Positions 49,601 to 58,399 of a stretch of 64,000 nt of DNA are shown piece by piece; the first letter of the stretch is position 1; every line of letters begins with the position of its first letter. The position numbers were made by a program, and so were the translations under genes. The stretch covers positions 4,129,001-4,193,000 of the forward strand of contig NC_088299.1 in NCBI RefSeq assembly GCF_032854445.1, read 5' to 3'. The notes beneath the pieces are model-generated. The model was not told the DNA's origin. It did no database searches and saw nothing but the letters and a program-made list of their open reading frames with translations. The DNA comes from Liolophura sinensis (lineage: Eukaryota > Mollusca > Polyplacophora > Chitonida > Chitonidae).

Positions 49601-52600
49601 CTCCACCAATACCTGTACTGGCTGGCCCTGTATCCACATGCTGTGACTGGGAGGGAAGTCCTGGTACTTTTAGCTGAGTACTCCACCAATACATGTACTG
49701 GCTCGCCCTTTGTCCACATCCTGTGACTGGGTGAGAAGCCCTGTTTTTTTTTAGCCCTGTACCCCACAAATACATGTACTGGCTGGCCCTAAGTCCTCAT
49801 GTTGCAACAGGGTGGGAAGCCATGGTACTTTCAGCCCTGGTGTCACAGGCATGCATTCCATTGAGGCAGTAACCTTGGGTGGGTTCACTGTTGTGTCTGG
49901 TGTCACAGGCATGGCATTCCATTGAGGCAGTAACCATGACTGGGTTCACTGTTGTGTTTGCTGTCACAGGCATGGCATTCCAGTGAGGTAGTAAGCATGA
50001 CTGGGTTCACTGTTCTTCCTGGTGTCACAGGCATGGCATTCCATTGAGGCAGTAAGCATGACAGGGATGGCATTTCAGTGAGGCAGTAAGCATGACAGGG
50101 TTCACTGTTCTTCCTGGTGTCACAGGCATGGCATTCCAGTGAGGCAGTAACCATGACTGGGTTCATTGTCGTGCCTGGTGTCACAGGCATGGCATTGCAT
50201 TGAGGCGGTAACCGTGGGTGGGTTGCCTGTCATGCTGGCTGTCACAGGCATGGCATTCCAGTGAGGCAGTAACAAAGACTGGGCTCGCTGTTCTGCCTGG
50301 TGTTACAGGCATGGTATTCCAGTGAGGCAGTAACCAAGACTGGGTTCACTGTTCTGCCTGGTGTCACAGGCATGGCATTCCATTTAGGCAGTTACCATGA
50401 CTGGGTTCACTGTTCTGCCTGGTGCCACAGGCATGGCATTGCAGTGAGACAGTAACCGTGACTGGGTTCACTGTTGTGTCTGGTGTCACAGGCATGGCAT
50501 TCCATTGAGGCAGTAACCATGACTGGGTTCACTGTTGTGTTTGCTGTCACAGGCATGGCATTCCAGTGAGGCAATAAGCACAGTGAACAAGTTGCCCTTT
50601 AGAAGATTTCTCTAAAAATTGGATTTGACTAAAGTAGTGTTGAAAGTTTTAATATCTATGGCAAAAAAGTACAACAGCTGGATTGGAATTTATGTGGATA
50701 AGTTTGCTCTCCTAGTTGACTTAATTGTGCAGATGTGAAATTTTTTCTATGGGCTTGATCAATTTGTATTTATTTCTTCATATCCTGTTCACTTTTTGTT
50801 TTTTCCTTTTACAGTATCTTCCACACTACACAGAGCATATGGGGAAGACAGATAACAAATCCCACAAACCTACAGTAAGTCAGAACCAAATTAGATTATA
50901 TTTATTTATTGTTTAGCACATTTAGTGGTCTGTAGCATTTGATTATTCCCTATAAACAAAACACTGGCAAATGTAGGTTGTTGTTTTTCAAGAGCCTGAA
51001 AAAATTCTCAACTAATTTCAAACTTATTCTGAAAGTAGTTGATAAGAGCTGGCTTTAAAGTAGACCCCCACTTCTGTACCATCCAAACTGCAGATAGATG
51101 TTTTGATATCCCCGTAATGGATTCCGATTATTCAAAAGGTCGAAAACAGGAGAATAACTGTAAAATTAGGTGATCTGTCATCAGAAAATTTACTCCACTA
51201 CGAACGAGCCACCTTTGACCTTGTAACGTCACAGCGATGCATTCGCTTCAGGCATCTGAGGCTTCACTACATGTACAACACAGAGAACAGCAGACTATCA
51301 GTATACTTTTACAACTAATTTCGAGATTATTCCATGCCCAAGTGTGGCTTGAGACTGCAATAACACAAGGCAGGATACTATAAAGTTACATACATGCAAA
51401 GAAGGATGAGCCTTTTAATGTCCCCCCCCGCCCCCAGAAAAGACAAACGGATAAAAAAGACGTACAGATTTTCATTCCCGGAATGCAGAAGTTGTTCAGC
51501 TACTTGTTTGAAACAGTAGTCTGTGAACTGTAGGGAGCTGCTAGCCTTTTCCTTACAACAGCCATGAGGTTACATAAAAGTTGGTTGGCCGGTTGAATTT
51601 TTGAATCTTTGAAGCTTACATGTATATTTCATCATGGACATCCTGGGTTTTAACATGGGTCATTCACTCAGTGAGGGGCCTTAGTGTAAGATTACATGAA
51701 ATCTGATACAGAGGAAGTCGAATCTGTTGTGAATTTGTGCTTGTTTTTAAACTTATAAACCCCAGGATTCATGGTATGTGCATTAAACCTACTTGTACTT
51801 TACAGACTGGAAAACAGCCTAGTTTGTGGAAACTAGTCAAGAATACAAGTAAAGAGGATATTGTAAAGAAACCTAAAGAGCTCAAAGGTGAGTTTTTATA
51901 CCCACCAATCAGGGCTCACTTTCATGAGTGTTGGTAGATCAACTGAAATATTATGTGTATCGTTGCTCGGATTTAAGTTTTGCTTCCAACAGATTTGAGA
52001 TGGAAAACAAAAAGGAAGGATGAATAAACACATGCAAAATCCATACAGTGATTTTCACATGTGTATACTGTATGTGAAGCATATGGGTGTACATTCTCCC
52101 ATCATGTGTTACTTGTCTCTTTAAATTGCCAGATTGTAGTGCACCTAGAAAAACGTCTAGTAGTGGAGAATAAAGTGCAATATATCCCTGCCTGACCTTA
52201 ATGTTGGGGGTGGAGATATGGTTCAGCTCATGTTGGCTTCCTCCATGGTCGTATGCAACAAGGTCTGTCTGCAGCTTACAGAGTTGTGGCTTTCCCCCGG
52301 TTCAGCATAAAACACCAAGCAATCAAAAAAATAAATTAATTAATCTTAGGGAAGTATATTTAGAGTATTTGTTTATAATATCCACACTATAGATCAGTGG
52401 CTCATTTTTTTGTAATGTATCCTCATACATGTTACAGGACCCCGCCCAGAAGACAAACCAATTATAACAAAGGAAGAGGAGGACACGATGGTGCCACTCT
52501 CACATCAGGTGATAGATGCTTTGCCAGTCAGAATCAAGTTTAAGTTTTGTGAATGTTGATATATGGTAAAAATTTTGCTCGTGACTTAAGTTGATTTTTT

Positions 52601-55076
52601 AAAGTTGCAATCTTAGAAAGGTATTTTGAAGTTTGTGTGTACATTTAAGATAGTGTCATATCTTAGTGGGAAAATGTGAGCCTCATTGCCAAAAGAATCA
52701 TGTTATGGTATTTATTTTCCCTGAGAATGGAATTTTTGGGGTGAAATGTTACATCATTTACCATAATAAAATCTGGTAATAAGGGCAGTCCTTTCTTAGT
52801 TTTGCATAGTAAATTTGCTGTCATGTTTAGATTTTGTTTCTCTTGTAGTTCCAAAACCCAAAGAAGAGAAAAAAGCAGGACGATTGCACAGTGCCATCGT
52901 CACAAGCAGAACAGCCAAAGCAGAAAGTTGGGAAAGTCTCGGGGGGTTCTTCAGAAGCTTTCAAACCATATGACTACAGTCAGGCCAACATGAAAATGTT
53001 TGAGGGTGAGTTCTGAGGCTTTTCTTATGTCAGTGTTCCACTGGCCCCTTCAAGGTGGAGAAAGCATAAAAGTTAAATAAAGGTTAGATGAAAGAGTAGG
53101 AAAAGTTACTTGCAAATGTGGTCTTCAATATTTTTTTGCGATTTTTTTTTATGAAGAGAACAAAACACTCGAAAATATTATTTGTATGGTAGGTGTTTGT
53201 GACCACCTATATTTGGTATATATTGCCTTTGTGTAATACTGGATGTAACATATGTTTAATAAAAATATATTTGCACTGGAAGTTGGTCTTTTCAGCTAAA
53301 GACTTGTGTTCAACCTGGATTTTGATCATTTCTCTATTTTTGATATATTCCTAAATATTATCATAATTTTGATCAGCTGCATATGTTTGGATATAAACCA
53401 CAAATTTACATTGATGTAAATTTATTTTACATGCATCACATCCTTATTTAGAATATTATAATGCAAAGATGGTAAATATCAAAGGGTTGGATACCCACCG
53501 TACAAAAATATTATCAAATACTCTTTTCTCCGGAAGAAAAAAAAAAAACTAAAAAATAATAAAAACCATATATGCAAATTAGTTTTGACGCACTTTCTTC
53601 TGATTCCGGCATCATGCTTATGTTTTCTTCTCCTTTAGAGTACTGGGATTTTGTTGAAACAAATTCAACATTTTCTTTAGAGTTCTTTGGTTTAAATTGT
53701 TGAATATCACAATGCACTATGTTCTGAATGGGCAGACAATAAGCTTTTGGAATGGTATTCAATAACCTCTGTGTGCTTGTAAGTACTTTAAAACTGATTG
53801 ATCCAAAAATGAAGTACTGAAAGCCCTGCTTGCAAGGTCCATGAAAAACATTTTCTTTTAAAAGTGGGAACAGTATTGTTTTCATTAACAATATTTACTC
53901 AGTAAATAGCTGCAAGTCAAGAAGTTTGTTGGGTACCAGGTGAAGAGCAGTGGTTTACTGTGTGAGTCCCAGTTTCCTTCAGCAATAACCCTGACCCCTT
54001 CTGTCGTATAAATGGAAAAATAAACACCAGTCAATCAATCTATGAAACGCTAAATCTTTTACATTTTATATTGACAGCAAGGTTACTTGTGAATGATATT
54101 TGAGCTTACTGCAGTAGCCATGGAAACATTTCTTTGTTCCTCAAGGGCCAGTTTTGTCAGGAATGACCTTAAAAAAATATTGTTAAAATAAAATGTGTTC
54201 AAATTTCACAGAAACAACACATGGCATATTGTTTGGCACTTAGACCTGAAACATAAAAAGAAAGTTGAAGTCAGATCAGAATAAAAATGTGTAAAATGGA
54301 GACTCAGTTTGGAAAAAGTAGAGTCAGTTTGTAACATGGAAAAGACTCCCCCCCCCCCCCCCCACCCAAAAAAAAAAAATTGTGGAAAAGCTTGTGACTC
54401 GCTTGTTTACAGGATTAGCATGTCATGAGGACTATTGGGGAGAAACTGTTGACATATTGTGTGTATAAAAAAAAAGTCATCGGGGAATCTGTCTTCAGAA
54501 AAAATTAGTTTTCAGACATAAACTAGAACCATCTTAGAATCTTTATTTTCTTTCAGCTGGGTCACACAGAGGGAGGAAAAGGCACATCTACGACCCAGAT
54601 GGTGCACGCCAGAAAATGAAGGAGCATAAGGTATGTTCTTAATTTAGGAAAGTATCGTTTTTATTGAAACTTTGAAATAAATATTACAAAATAAGGTTGT
54701 ATATTAAAGTGTGAACAGCTGGGGTTATATCATTCCCTCTTTAAATTGTGTCATTTATATAGGTTAGTACAAAATGTAAAACGTTCTCACTGCACCAAAC
54801 ATAAGGTTCAAATTTGAGAATATCATAATTCATTGCTCCATTAAAATGCACATTGACCTCAGGCTTTTTAAACGCTTCAGTCATACTTTGATGGAGGGTT
54901 AATCTTTAGACACATATTCTTTTCTGTACATGTAGTTCGTTTCTGTACATACTTTTGTTTTCTATTCAAAGGTTCACAAGTCAAAGCTTCCAGCTGGTGC
55001 TGGGAAGAAGAGTTACACATTTGGCAAGGGAGGTAAATCTTCATCCAAGCGGGACTGGCCCAGTCGCCGAAATTAA
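31510..55076 (+). CDS. EXOSC10: Exosome component 10 (Rrp6-type 3'-5' exoribonuclease), complete, 23 coding exons
   Basis: Exons: 31510-31626, 33998-34134, 36278-36398, 37556-37660, 38160-38310, 38761-38809, 39177-39252, 41307-41417, 41886-42029, 42796-42986, 43758-43914, 44189-44337, 45693-45743, 46214-46325, 46881-47013, 48206-48312, 49141-49209, 50815-50874, 51806-51887, 52438-52508, 52849-53005, 54557-54630, 54972-55076. All phases join to 842 residues (human about 885). Seen: PMC2NT-type N-terminal region (about 40-125), YPHPYQYEL linker, DEDD-Y nuclease domain with D287, E289, D345, Y410, D414, HRDC domain (about 470-555), and a low-complexity basic C-terminus with a PKKRKK nuclear-localisation-like motif and the conserved KPYDYSQ segment. 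Known role: distributive 3'-5' exonuclease of the nuclear exosome, for rRNA/snoRNA trimming and RNA surveillance. An in-frame TAG lies 60 bases before the chosen ATG. Introns carry many repeats. Confidence 0.96.
32163..32417. repeat. Inverted repeat with 19-bp perfect arms
   Basis: TTAAAAACCTGATGCAGTT (32163-32181) is the exact reverse complement of 32399-32417. No ORF between. EXOSC10 intron 1. Confidence 0.75.
33724..33795 (-). mobile_element. SINE-B head fragment
   Basis: GTGTGACTCGACCCAGGATTG and TCCCAAAGCGGACG match the tRNA-like head of SINE-B. EXOSC10 intron 1. Confidence 0.75.
34168..34348 (+). mobile_element. SINE-A, 5'-truncated, beside EXOSC10 exon 2
   Basis: Begins at the B-box side (GTGGCTGTGAGTTCAAG) and ends in AAATAA repeats. 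Perfect 14-bp duplication TCTTAACTAAAGAT (34154-34167, 34349-34362). Starts 33 bases after exon 2. Confidence 0.9.
35868..36121 (+). mobile_element. SINE-A copy
   Basis: Near full length, diverged; GGGGGCCGAGGTGG head, AAATAA tail, in EXOSC10 intron 2 about 156 bases before exon 3. Flanking repeats unclear. Confidence 0.85.
36508..36770 (+). mobile_element. SINE-A copy, diverged
   Basis: Preceded by a G-rich tract; head ACCTCAGTGGCGATATG, B-box-like GAGTTCAAGTCC, degenerate AAAT tail. EXOSC10 intron 3. Confidence 0.8.
37388..37511 (+). mobile_element. SINE-A 3' half
   Basis: Starts AACCTGTGGATGG and includes CATAATGCTGGCC and the GAGTATGGCATAAAGCACC module. Ends 44 bases before EXOSC10 exon 4. 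Confidence 0.8.
40636..40995 (-). mobile_element. SINE-B, full length
   Basis: Same structure as the copy at 25677, very similar. Flanked by a 13-bp repeat CTCACAC(A/T)ATGAG with one mismatch (40623-40635, 40996-41008). EXOSC10 intron 7, antisense. Confidence 0.9.
41058..41281 (+). mobile_element. SINE-A, internally deleted, just before EXOSC10 exon 8
   Basis: Head GGGGCCGCCATGGCC to CCACCATAATGCTGG, then straight to the AAAT tail: the 3' module is missing. 10-bp duplication TTGCTTTCCT (41048-41057, 41282-41291). Ends 25 bases before exon 8. Confidence 0.88.
41307..41417 (+). CDS. EXOSC10: EXOSC10 exon 8: nuclease motif Exo I
   Basis: Encodes 37 codons ending EIAVDLE; Asp287 and Glu289 are the first two metal-binding acidic residues of the DEDD family. 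Phase 0 both sides, donor GTGATT (weak). A SINE-A copy ends only 25 bases before the acceptor. Confidence 0.94.
41886..42029 (+). CDS. EXOSC10: EXOSC10 exon 9
   Basis: Starts [16 protein letters not shown], immediately following the DLE of exon 8, and ends LTDPAIVK. It forms the central beta strands of the nuclease fold. 48 codons, phase 0 on both sides, with conserved [13 protein letters not shown]. Confidence 0.94.
42095..42288 (+). repeat. tRNA-headed SINE-like repeat, third family, degenerate
   Basis: A-box-like TGAGCTAGTGGTTAAATG and B-box GTGGGTTCAAACCC, then a body ending CTCCAGTTTCCTTCATCC and AAACTAACTGAC. A related body segment is at about 39515-39560. Confidence 0.55.
42289..42436 (+). 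mobile_element. SINE-A 3' half
   Basis: From TACGTGTTAAGGCCTGCC to AAATAA repeats, with part of the 3' module lost. Adjacent to another tRNA-headed repeat at 42095-42288. EXOSC10 intron 9. Confidence 0.75.
42796..42986 (+). CDS. EXOSC10: EXOSC10 exon 10: nuclease motif Exo II
   Basis: Starts [17 protein letters not shown]; Asp345 (second Asp of DSDIEWL) is the third catalytic acid. It continues [13 protein letters not shown] and ends [11 protein letters not shown]. Nearly identical to the corresponding animal EXOSC10 segment. Ends in phase 2 (CG|GTATGG). Confidence 0.95.
43758..43914 (+). CDS. EXOSC10: EXOSC10 exon 11: nuclease motif Exo III
   Basis: Begins [22 protein letters not shown]. 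Tyr410 and Asp414 complete the DEDD-Y set. The vertebrate sequence has RDD where this has QED; the catalytic Asp is kept. The exon ends AAG|GTATGT in phase 0, and the next intron carries decoy copies of the exon 12 start. Confidence 0.95.
43948..44188 (+). repeat. 73-bp tandem duplication carrying copies of EXOSC10 exon 12 acceptor
   Basis: Units begin 43948, 44021, 44094 and 44166. Each has a pyrimidine tract, GTGG(G/A)CAG and GTTTATCGTAAGAA. The first three continue GAAGGTTTG and reach an in-frame TAA; the fourth continues into true exon 12. Confidence 0.95.
44189..44337 (+). CDS. EXOSC10: EXOSC10 exon 12: FTDESYL and start of HRDC domain
   Basis: Starts [16 protein letters not shown] and runs into the HRDC helix [17 protein letters not shown]. 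Three tandem near-copies of its acceptor and first codons lie just upstream (43948-44165). Only this fourth copy continues with the conserved protein, so it is the functional acceptor. Confidence 0.94.
44372..44712 (+). repeat. Degenerate tRNA-headed repeat
   Basis: B-box-like GGCTTCAAATCTGG near the start and a 3' end ATCGTATAAATGAATAAATT resembling the SINE 3' modules. Heavily decayed. EXOSC10 intron 12. Confidence 0.35.
44938..45204 (+). mobile_element. SINE-A, full length, with target-site duplication
   Basis: Starts GGAGCCTCCGTGGCTCAG and ends in AAATA repeats. Flanked by 12-bp TACATGTTAATG on both sides (44926-44937, 45205-45216). It lies in EXOSC10 intron 12, sense. Confidence 0.92.
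45848..46018 (+). mobile_element. SINE-A, internally deleted
   Basis: GAGCCTCTGTGGCC head and B-box region, then most of the body missing before an AAAT-like tail. EXOSC10 intron 13. Confidence 0.75.
46440..46577 (+). mobile_element. SINE-B 3' end with a different terminal microsatellite
   Basis: GTCGTCATATGACTGAAAAC and CACGTAAACCCCAAAGCA match the SINE-B 3' module, but the following simple repeat is (ACATACATACATGCAC)n rather than CACT. Confidence 0.65.
46490..46577. repeat. ACAT/ATGCAC microsatellite
   Basis: Alternating ACATACATACATGCAC units ending in (ACAT)n. EXOSC10 intron 14. Confidence 0.9.
47365..47657 (+). repeat. 39-bp tandem repeat, 7.5 copies
   Basis: Near-identical units containing AGGTCACACCAATTTTAAG and GCATATAAAGGCCAG. 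The unit is 13 codons, so an ORF of repeated [13 protein letters not shown] spans it. It lies in EXOSC10 intron 15. Confidence 0.96.
47802..48142 (+). mobile_element. SINE-B, full length
   Basis: Head CGGCCTGGATAGCACAG and TTGGTAGAGCAG, tail (CACT)n. 11-bp duplication AATCTGTTCAC (47791-47801, 48143-48153). Ends 63 bases before EXOSC10 exon 16. Confidence 0.9.
48434..48535 (+). repeat. Dispersed repeat D, copy 2
   Basis: AAAGTTGTTTTGACCGCTATC, CTTAATTTCCCGACTG and AAAACTGTAGTTTAAAG match the copy at 17938. EXOSC10 intron 16. Confidence 0.65.
49218..49838 (+). repeat. Minisatellite, about 80-bp unit
   Basis: Units with CTCCAC(C/A)A(A/G)TAC(A/C)TGTACTGG, GGCCCTGTGTCCACATGCTG and GGTACTTTTAGCT. 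Several copies are shortened. Starts 8 bases after EXOSC10 exon 17. Confidence 0.9.
49839..50583 (+). repeat. Minisatellite, about 61-bp unit, about 12 copies
   Basis: Unit GGTGTCACAGGCATGGCATT, then CCATTGAGGCAGTAACCATG and ACTGGGTTCACTGTT. Directly abuts the 80-bp array. Confidence 0.93.
52208..52347 (+). mobile_element. SINE-A remnant
   Basis: Retains TCAGCTCATGTTGGCTTCCTC, part of the body, and AAAACACCAAGCAATC with an A-rich tail. Heavily diverged. EXOSC10 intron 19. Confidence 0.6.
54972..55076 (+). CDS. EXOSC10: EXOSC10 last coding exon
   Basis: Encodes 34 residues, Lys/Ser/Gly-rich, with SYTFGKGG and ending RDWPSRRN followed by TAA (55074-55076). This matches the conserved C-terminal end of EXOSC10 (human protein ends with a similar NWPQR). 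Confidence 0.92.
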   Translation, partial: VHKSKLPAGAGKKSYTFGKGGKSSSKRDWPSRRN

Positions 55077-58000
55077 CAGATGTCTTACACTGTGTGAAGT
55101 GATAATGGACGTGAATTCCATGGAACAAAATCTGCTCATGAGAAAAACTGACTTTTTCTTGTTCAAAGACAGGCGAGACAAGTTACCTCTCTCTTGGTTA
55201 AATGTTACAGTTTGCGAACTACATATGTTTGACATAGGTTCAAGATAGATTTGTGAACTACAAGCTATGATGCAGTCTTTTCTAGCAAACAAAAGAACTG
55301 TGTCGATAAATGTTAAATTGCCTGTGATCTAACACTTCAAGGGTCCATTTTAAAAAAATGTGATGTATAAGCCTTTTAAGGCTAATCCAGCGATCAATAT
55401 CCTTGCACTATGCTACTACATGCAAACATGTAGAAGGATTATGAGATTTCTGTTACCACTGAGTAGATGTTTAGGTTTAACATCTGTAATATTGTTTACT
55501 AAAGATTGGGTTATAGTCTACATGTAAAATATACACTCCTTCCTTATTACAGAACTGCTGTAGAGGGACAAATCTGCCAACATATACCCTGTTATAAGTA
55601 GCACATGTTTTTATGAAGTTTGCTGTGAGTTCAAGTCCAGCTTATGCTGGCTTCCTCTCTGGCCGTAAGTGAGAAGGTCTGCCATGTAGCTAAAAATGCG
55701 AAGCTTTTCTTCACTAAACCTTCTGAAAGTGTGTGCAATTGTGCGCAACCTGGGGAAAAATTTGAGGGCCATATTTTTGACTGGGTTAAATTGAGTCAGA
55801 TGTTAAAATCTAGTTTTCTGTAATGATGGAAGGGTACATAAATATGTACATACGCCAACATACATGTAAGTTACAGATAACAGCATGACAGGATAACACT
55901 AACAGTATTCTGAGATATCATTTTCTTTGCCAGAATGTGCTTTATTGTACATCCCTCGTGTACATATATCCAACCATGCCAATCGTCTACTGTTAAAACC
56001 GACCTATGACATCAAATTGTTGTTACACCGTTACATAACTTTAAAGGAATGGAGCAATTGAAAACAAGTGTGAAATGGCCTAGGTAAGCCTACAGGTGAT
56101 GGCAGCAAATGCTGTTTGGCATGCAAACCTAAAGTAAACAAACATGTTTTTGGTCATGTAAACACACGTTCGTCAGCAGGGTGGGTTTAAAGTAACGGAA
56201 TGCCTGCGTAACACCCCAGCCTTCATTAATTCTAAGGAATGCAGCGTTACTTGGACAGTCCTCTTTACGTAGTGGTGCGTATTTGTGTGTCAGTCAGCAG
56301 ATACATTTATGTAACAAATGATCTTTATGGCTAGAAGTCTGGGGTGTTCCAAGCGAAAGAAAAATTAGGAATGTGTGAGCCGTCTAGTGAAGGTAAAGCC
56401 TATGTTTTATGCGTATCCATGTTGGTACGTTTGCAAGACTGAGGTTTGTACACAGGCAAAATATGGTGGCCTGTTCACATCTTCAGAATTACAACAGATA
56501 AAATAAATCTACTCATATGCCTATGTAAATGGAAAGTGGTCTTCTGTTGTGTTTGCTAAGTGTGGAAGGAACTCTGATAACAGTTAAGTGGTTTATTACA
56601 TGTAAAATCCTTGCCAAAAATAAATGGTGTCATCAGTGAAGTTACTGTAATTCTTTTTGCAGGTTTGCAAGCTGTTTATTTAAGCATTTCGTGAAGGTAT
56701 TATTCTGTGTAGAATGGTAAACTTACACTTTTTGTGAAGCCCTGAATCTGGCCAATTTTGTCTCCAAAATCAGCATAAAAATGTGTGTAAATTGCACAGA
56801 AGTTGCTCTTTCATATCCCAAAAGGTTGAGGAAATAGGGCAAGTCACCATTTTAATTATTGTGAAAAATTTTCGTCATTAAGGGGGCGGTGTCATTGTCA
56901 GACTAATTCTCCAGCAAACTTAAGGCATTGTTTTCTCACCTGAAGAAAGCCTTGTCAGAATTTAAATAGGCTTCTGGTCAAGATACTGCTTCTCATGAAC
57001 ATTGTGGGAAGAGAAGAAAGTTACCAATGGCCAAATTTCACAAAATTTAAAACCTTACAACAGTGCTTAGTTCTTTATGCTGGAAGTTGTAATTTTGAAA
57101 TATTTCTCTGAAATAAAGATTTATGAGGTAGTCAAAATTTTATTTCCAAGGGCTTAATAATAACCTCTTGAGCCATACTTTAAATTTTGACTTCAGTCAG
57201 AAATGGCTTTACAGAATTAACCCAAAATATCTGGTAAGAAGTCATTTTACTGAAAGAAGGTACCAAGGGAGACTACTCTTATGATCCCACTGATACAATG
57301 TACGACATATTGAATGTTGTGATATGAGAGATCAAATGCTGGACAGCCTGGCTGTACAAGGGTCTGTTTATAGCGACTTATTTTGTTGTGCCTCTGGTCT
57401 CTTTCTAACGATTCAGCGCTATAATGCATCAGCATTTGATTGGACCGGTTAGATACCAGCGCCTGTTTTACAAGCCTACCGTACCGTAGAGAACAAAGAG
57501 TGCCTGCCTCGTAAACGGTAACTCCCGGGTTCAGTCCAAAATCCTGTCATACCGAAAACTTTTAACATCGGTAATTTTAGCACTATCTCGCTTAGTGCTC
57601 TGCATAAAAGAAATATATGGGTCTACTAATGGTCAGCCCGTTGTCCGTATGTGGCAGGGTGGGGAGTTGCATCTGTCGTCTCCAGCACAGCGGTCCAGTG
57701 AGGTAGCAGTATAAATACATGTATGATGGCGCTAGGCCTAGCCTGCAAGTAGACACAGTGGTGATATGATCGAATTCTGAAGCCAATGCTAAACGAACAT
57801 CAAAAAGCTGTCACAATGCTGCATCAAGTGCATTCACAGCACAGGTAAATCACAAACATTCGTCAGGTTGACTTGAATGACGCAGTTTGACTCTCCCTAA
57901 CAAGTGAAGAATGAATGATTATGACTTGACACCGCATCGGCAATATTTCAGCCATACCGTGGTGAGGGTAAAGAAAATCACTCCTCGCATTAATGCATAT

Positions 58001-58399
58001 AGCCAGAATTTTGATCCAGACTCTGACAATTAAGGCCAATCCGCCTAATTGATGTTTCTTTGTGTTCTTTTCTGTAATACATCGGTATTTCTCTACGGCT
58101 GTGAGCATAGATAAGTAACAACAGAGAACATGATTTCACACATGCTTGGAATAAAATGACCTTGAATTTCGTCCATTTTGAGAGTTTTCTCACAGTTCTA
58201 TTGACTTCAGAGCGATGCCTTTGGAGGTTTATCCAGAAGGTGCGAATATTTACTACTGGTATTAATTTGTCTCTGAAACTGCACCTTTTCGGACGAACGT
58301 TTAGGTCATTAACATCAAGTAGGACATGTTTTTCATTGGCAATTGGTAACAAACAAAGAATACAACAAAGTTATCTTTGAATGACTTGACGTGTTTTAA
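55077..58399 (+). other. EXOSC10 3' UTR and convergent intergenic region
   Basis: No recognisable gene. AATAAA-like signals on plus near 56510, 56628 and 57113 are candidate EXOSC10 polyadenylation sites. A SINE-A fragment lies at 55619-55685. An antisense ORF of 120 codons (58352-57990) matches nothing I recognise. Confidence 0.45.
55619..55685 (+). mobile_element. SINE-A short fragment
   Basis: 67 bp covering the B box GAGTTCAAGTCC to AAGTGAGAAGGTCTGCC, in the probable EXOSC10 3' UTR. Confidence 0.75.

Noticed and set aside
49218-50583. CRISPR-like array
   Set aside because: Units are contiguous with no unique spacers, and the sequence is a eukaryotic intron.
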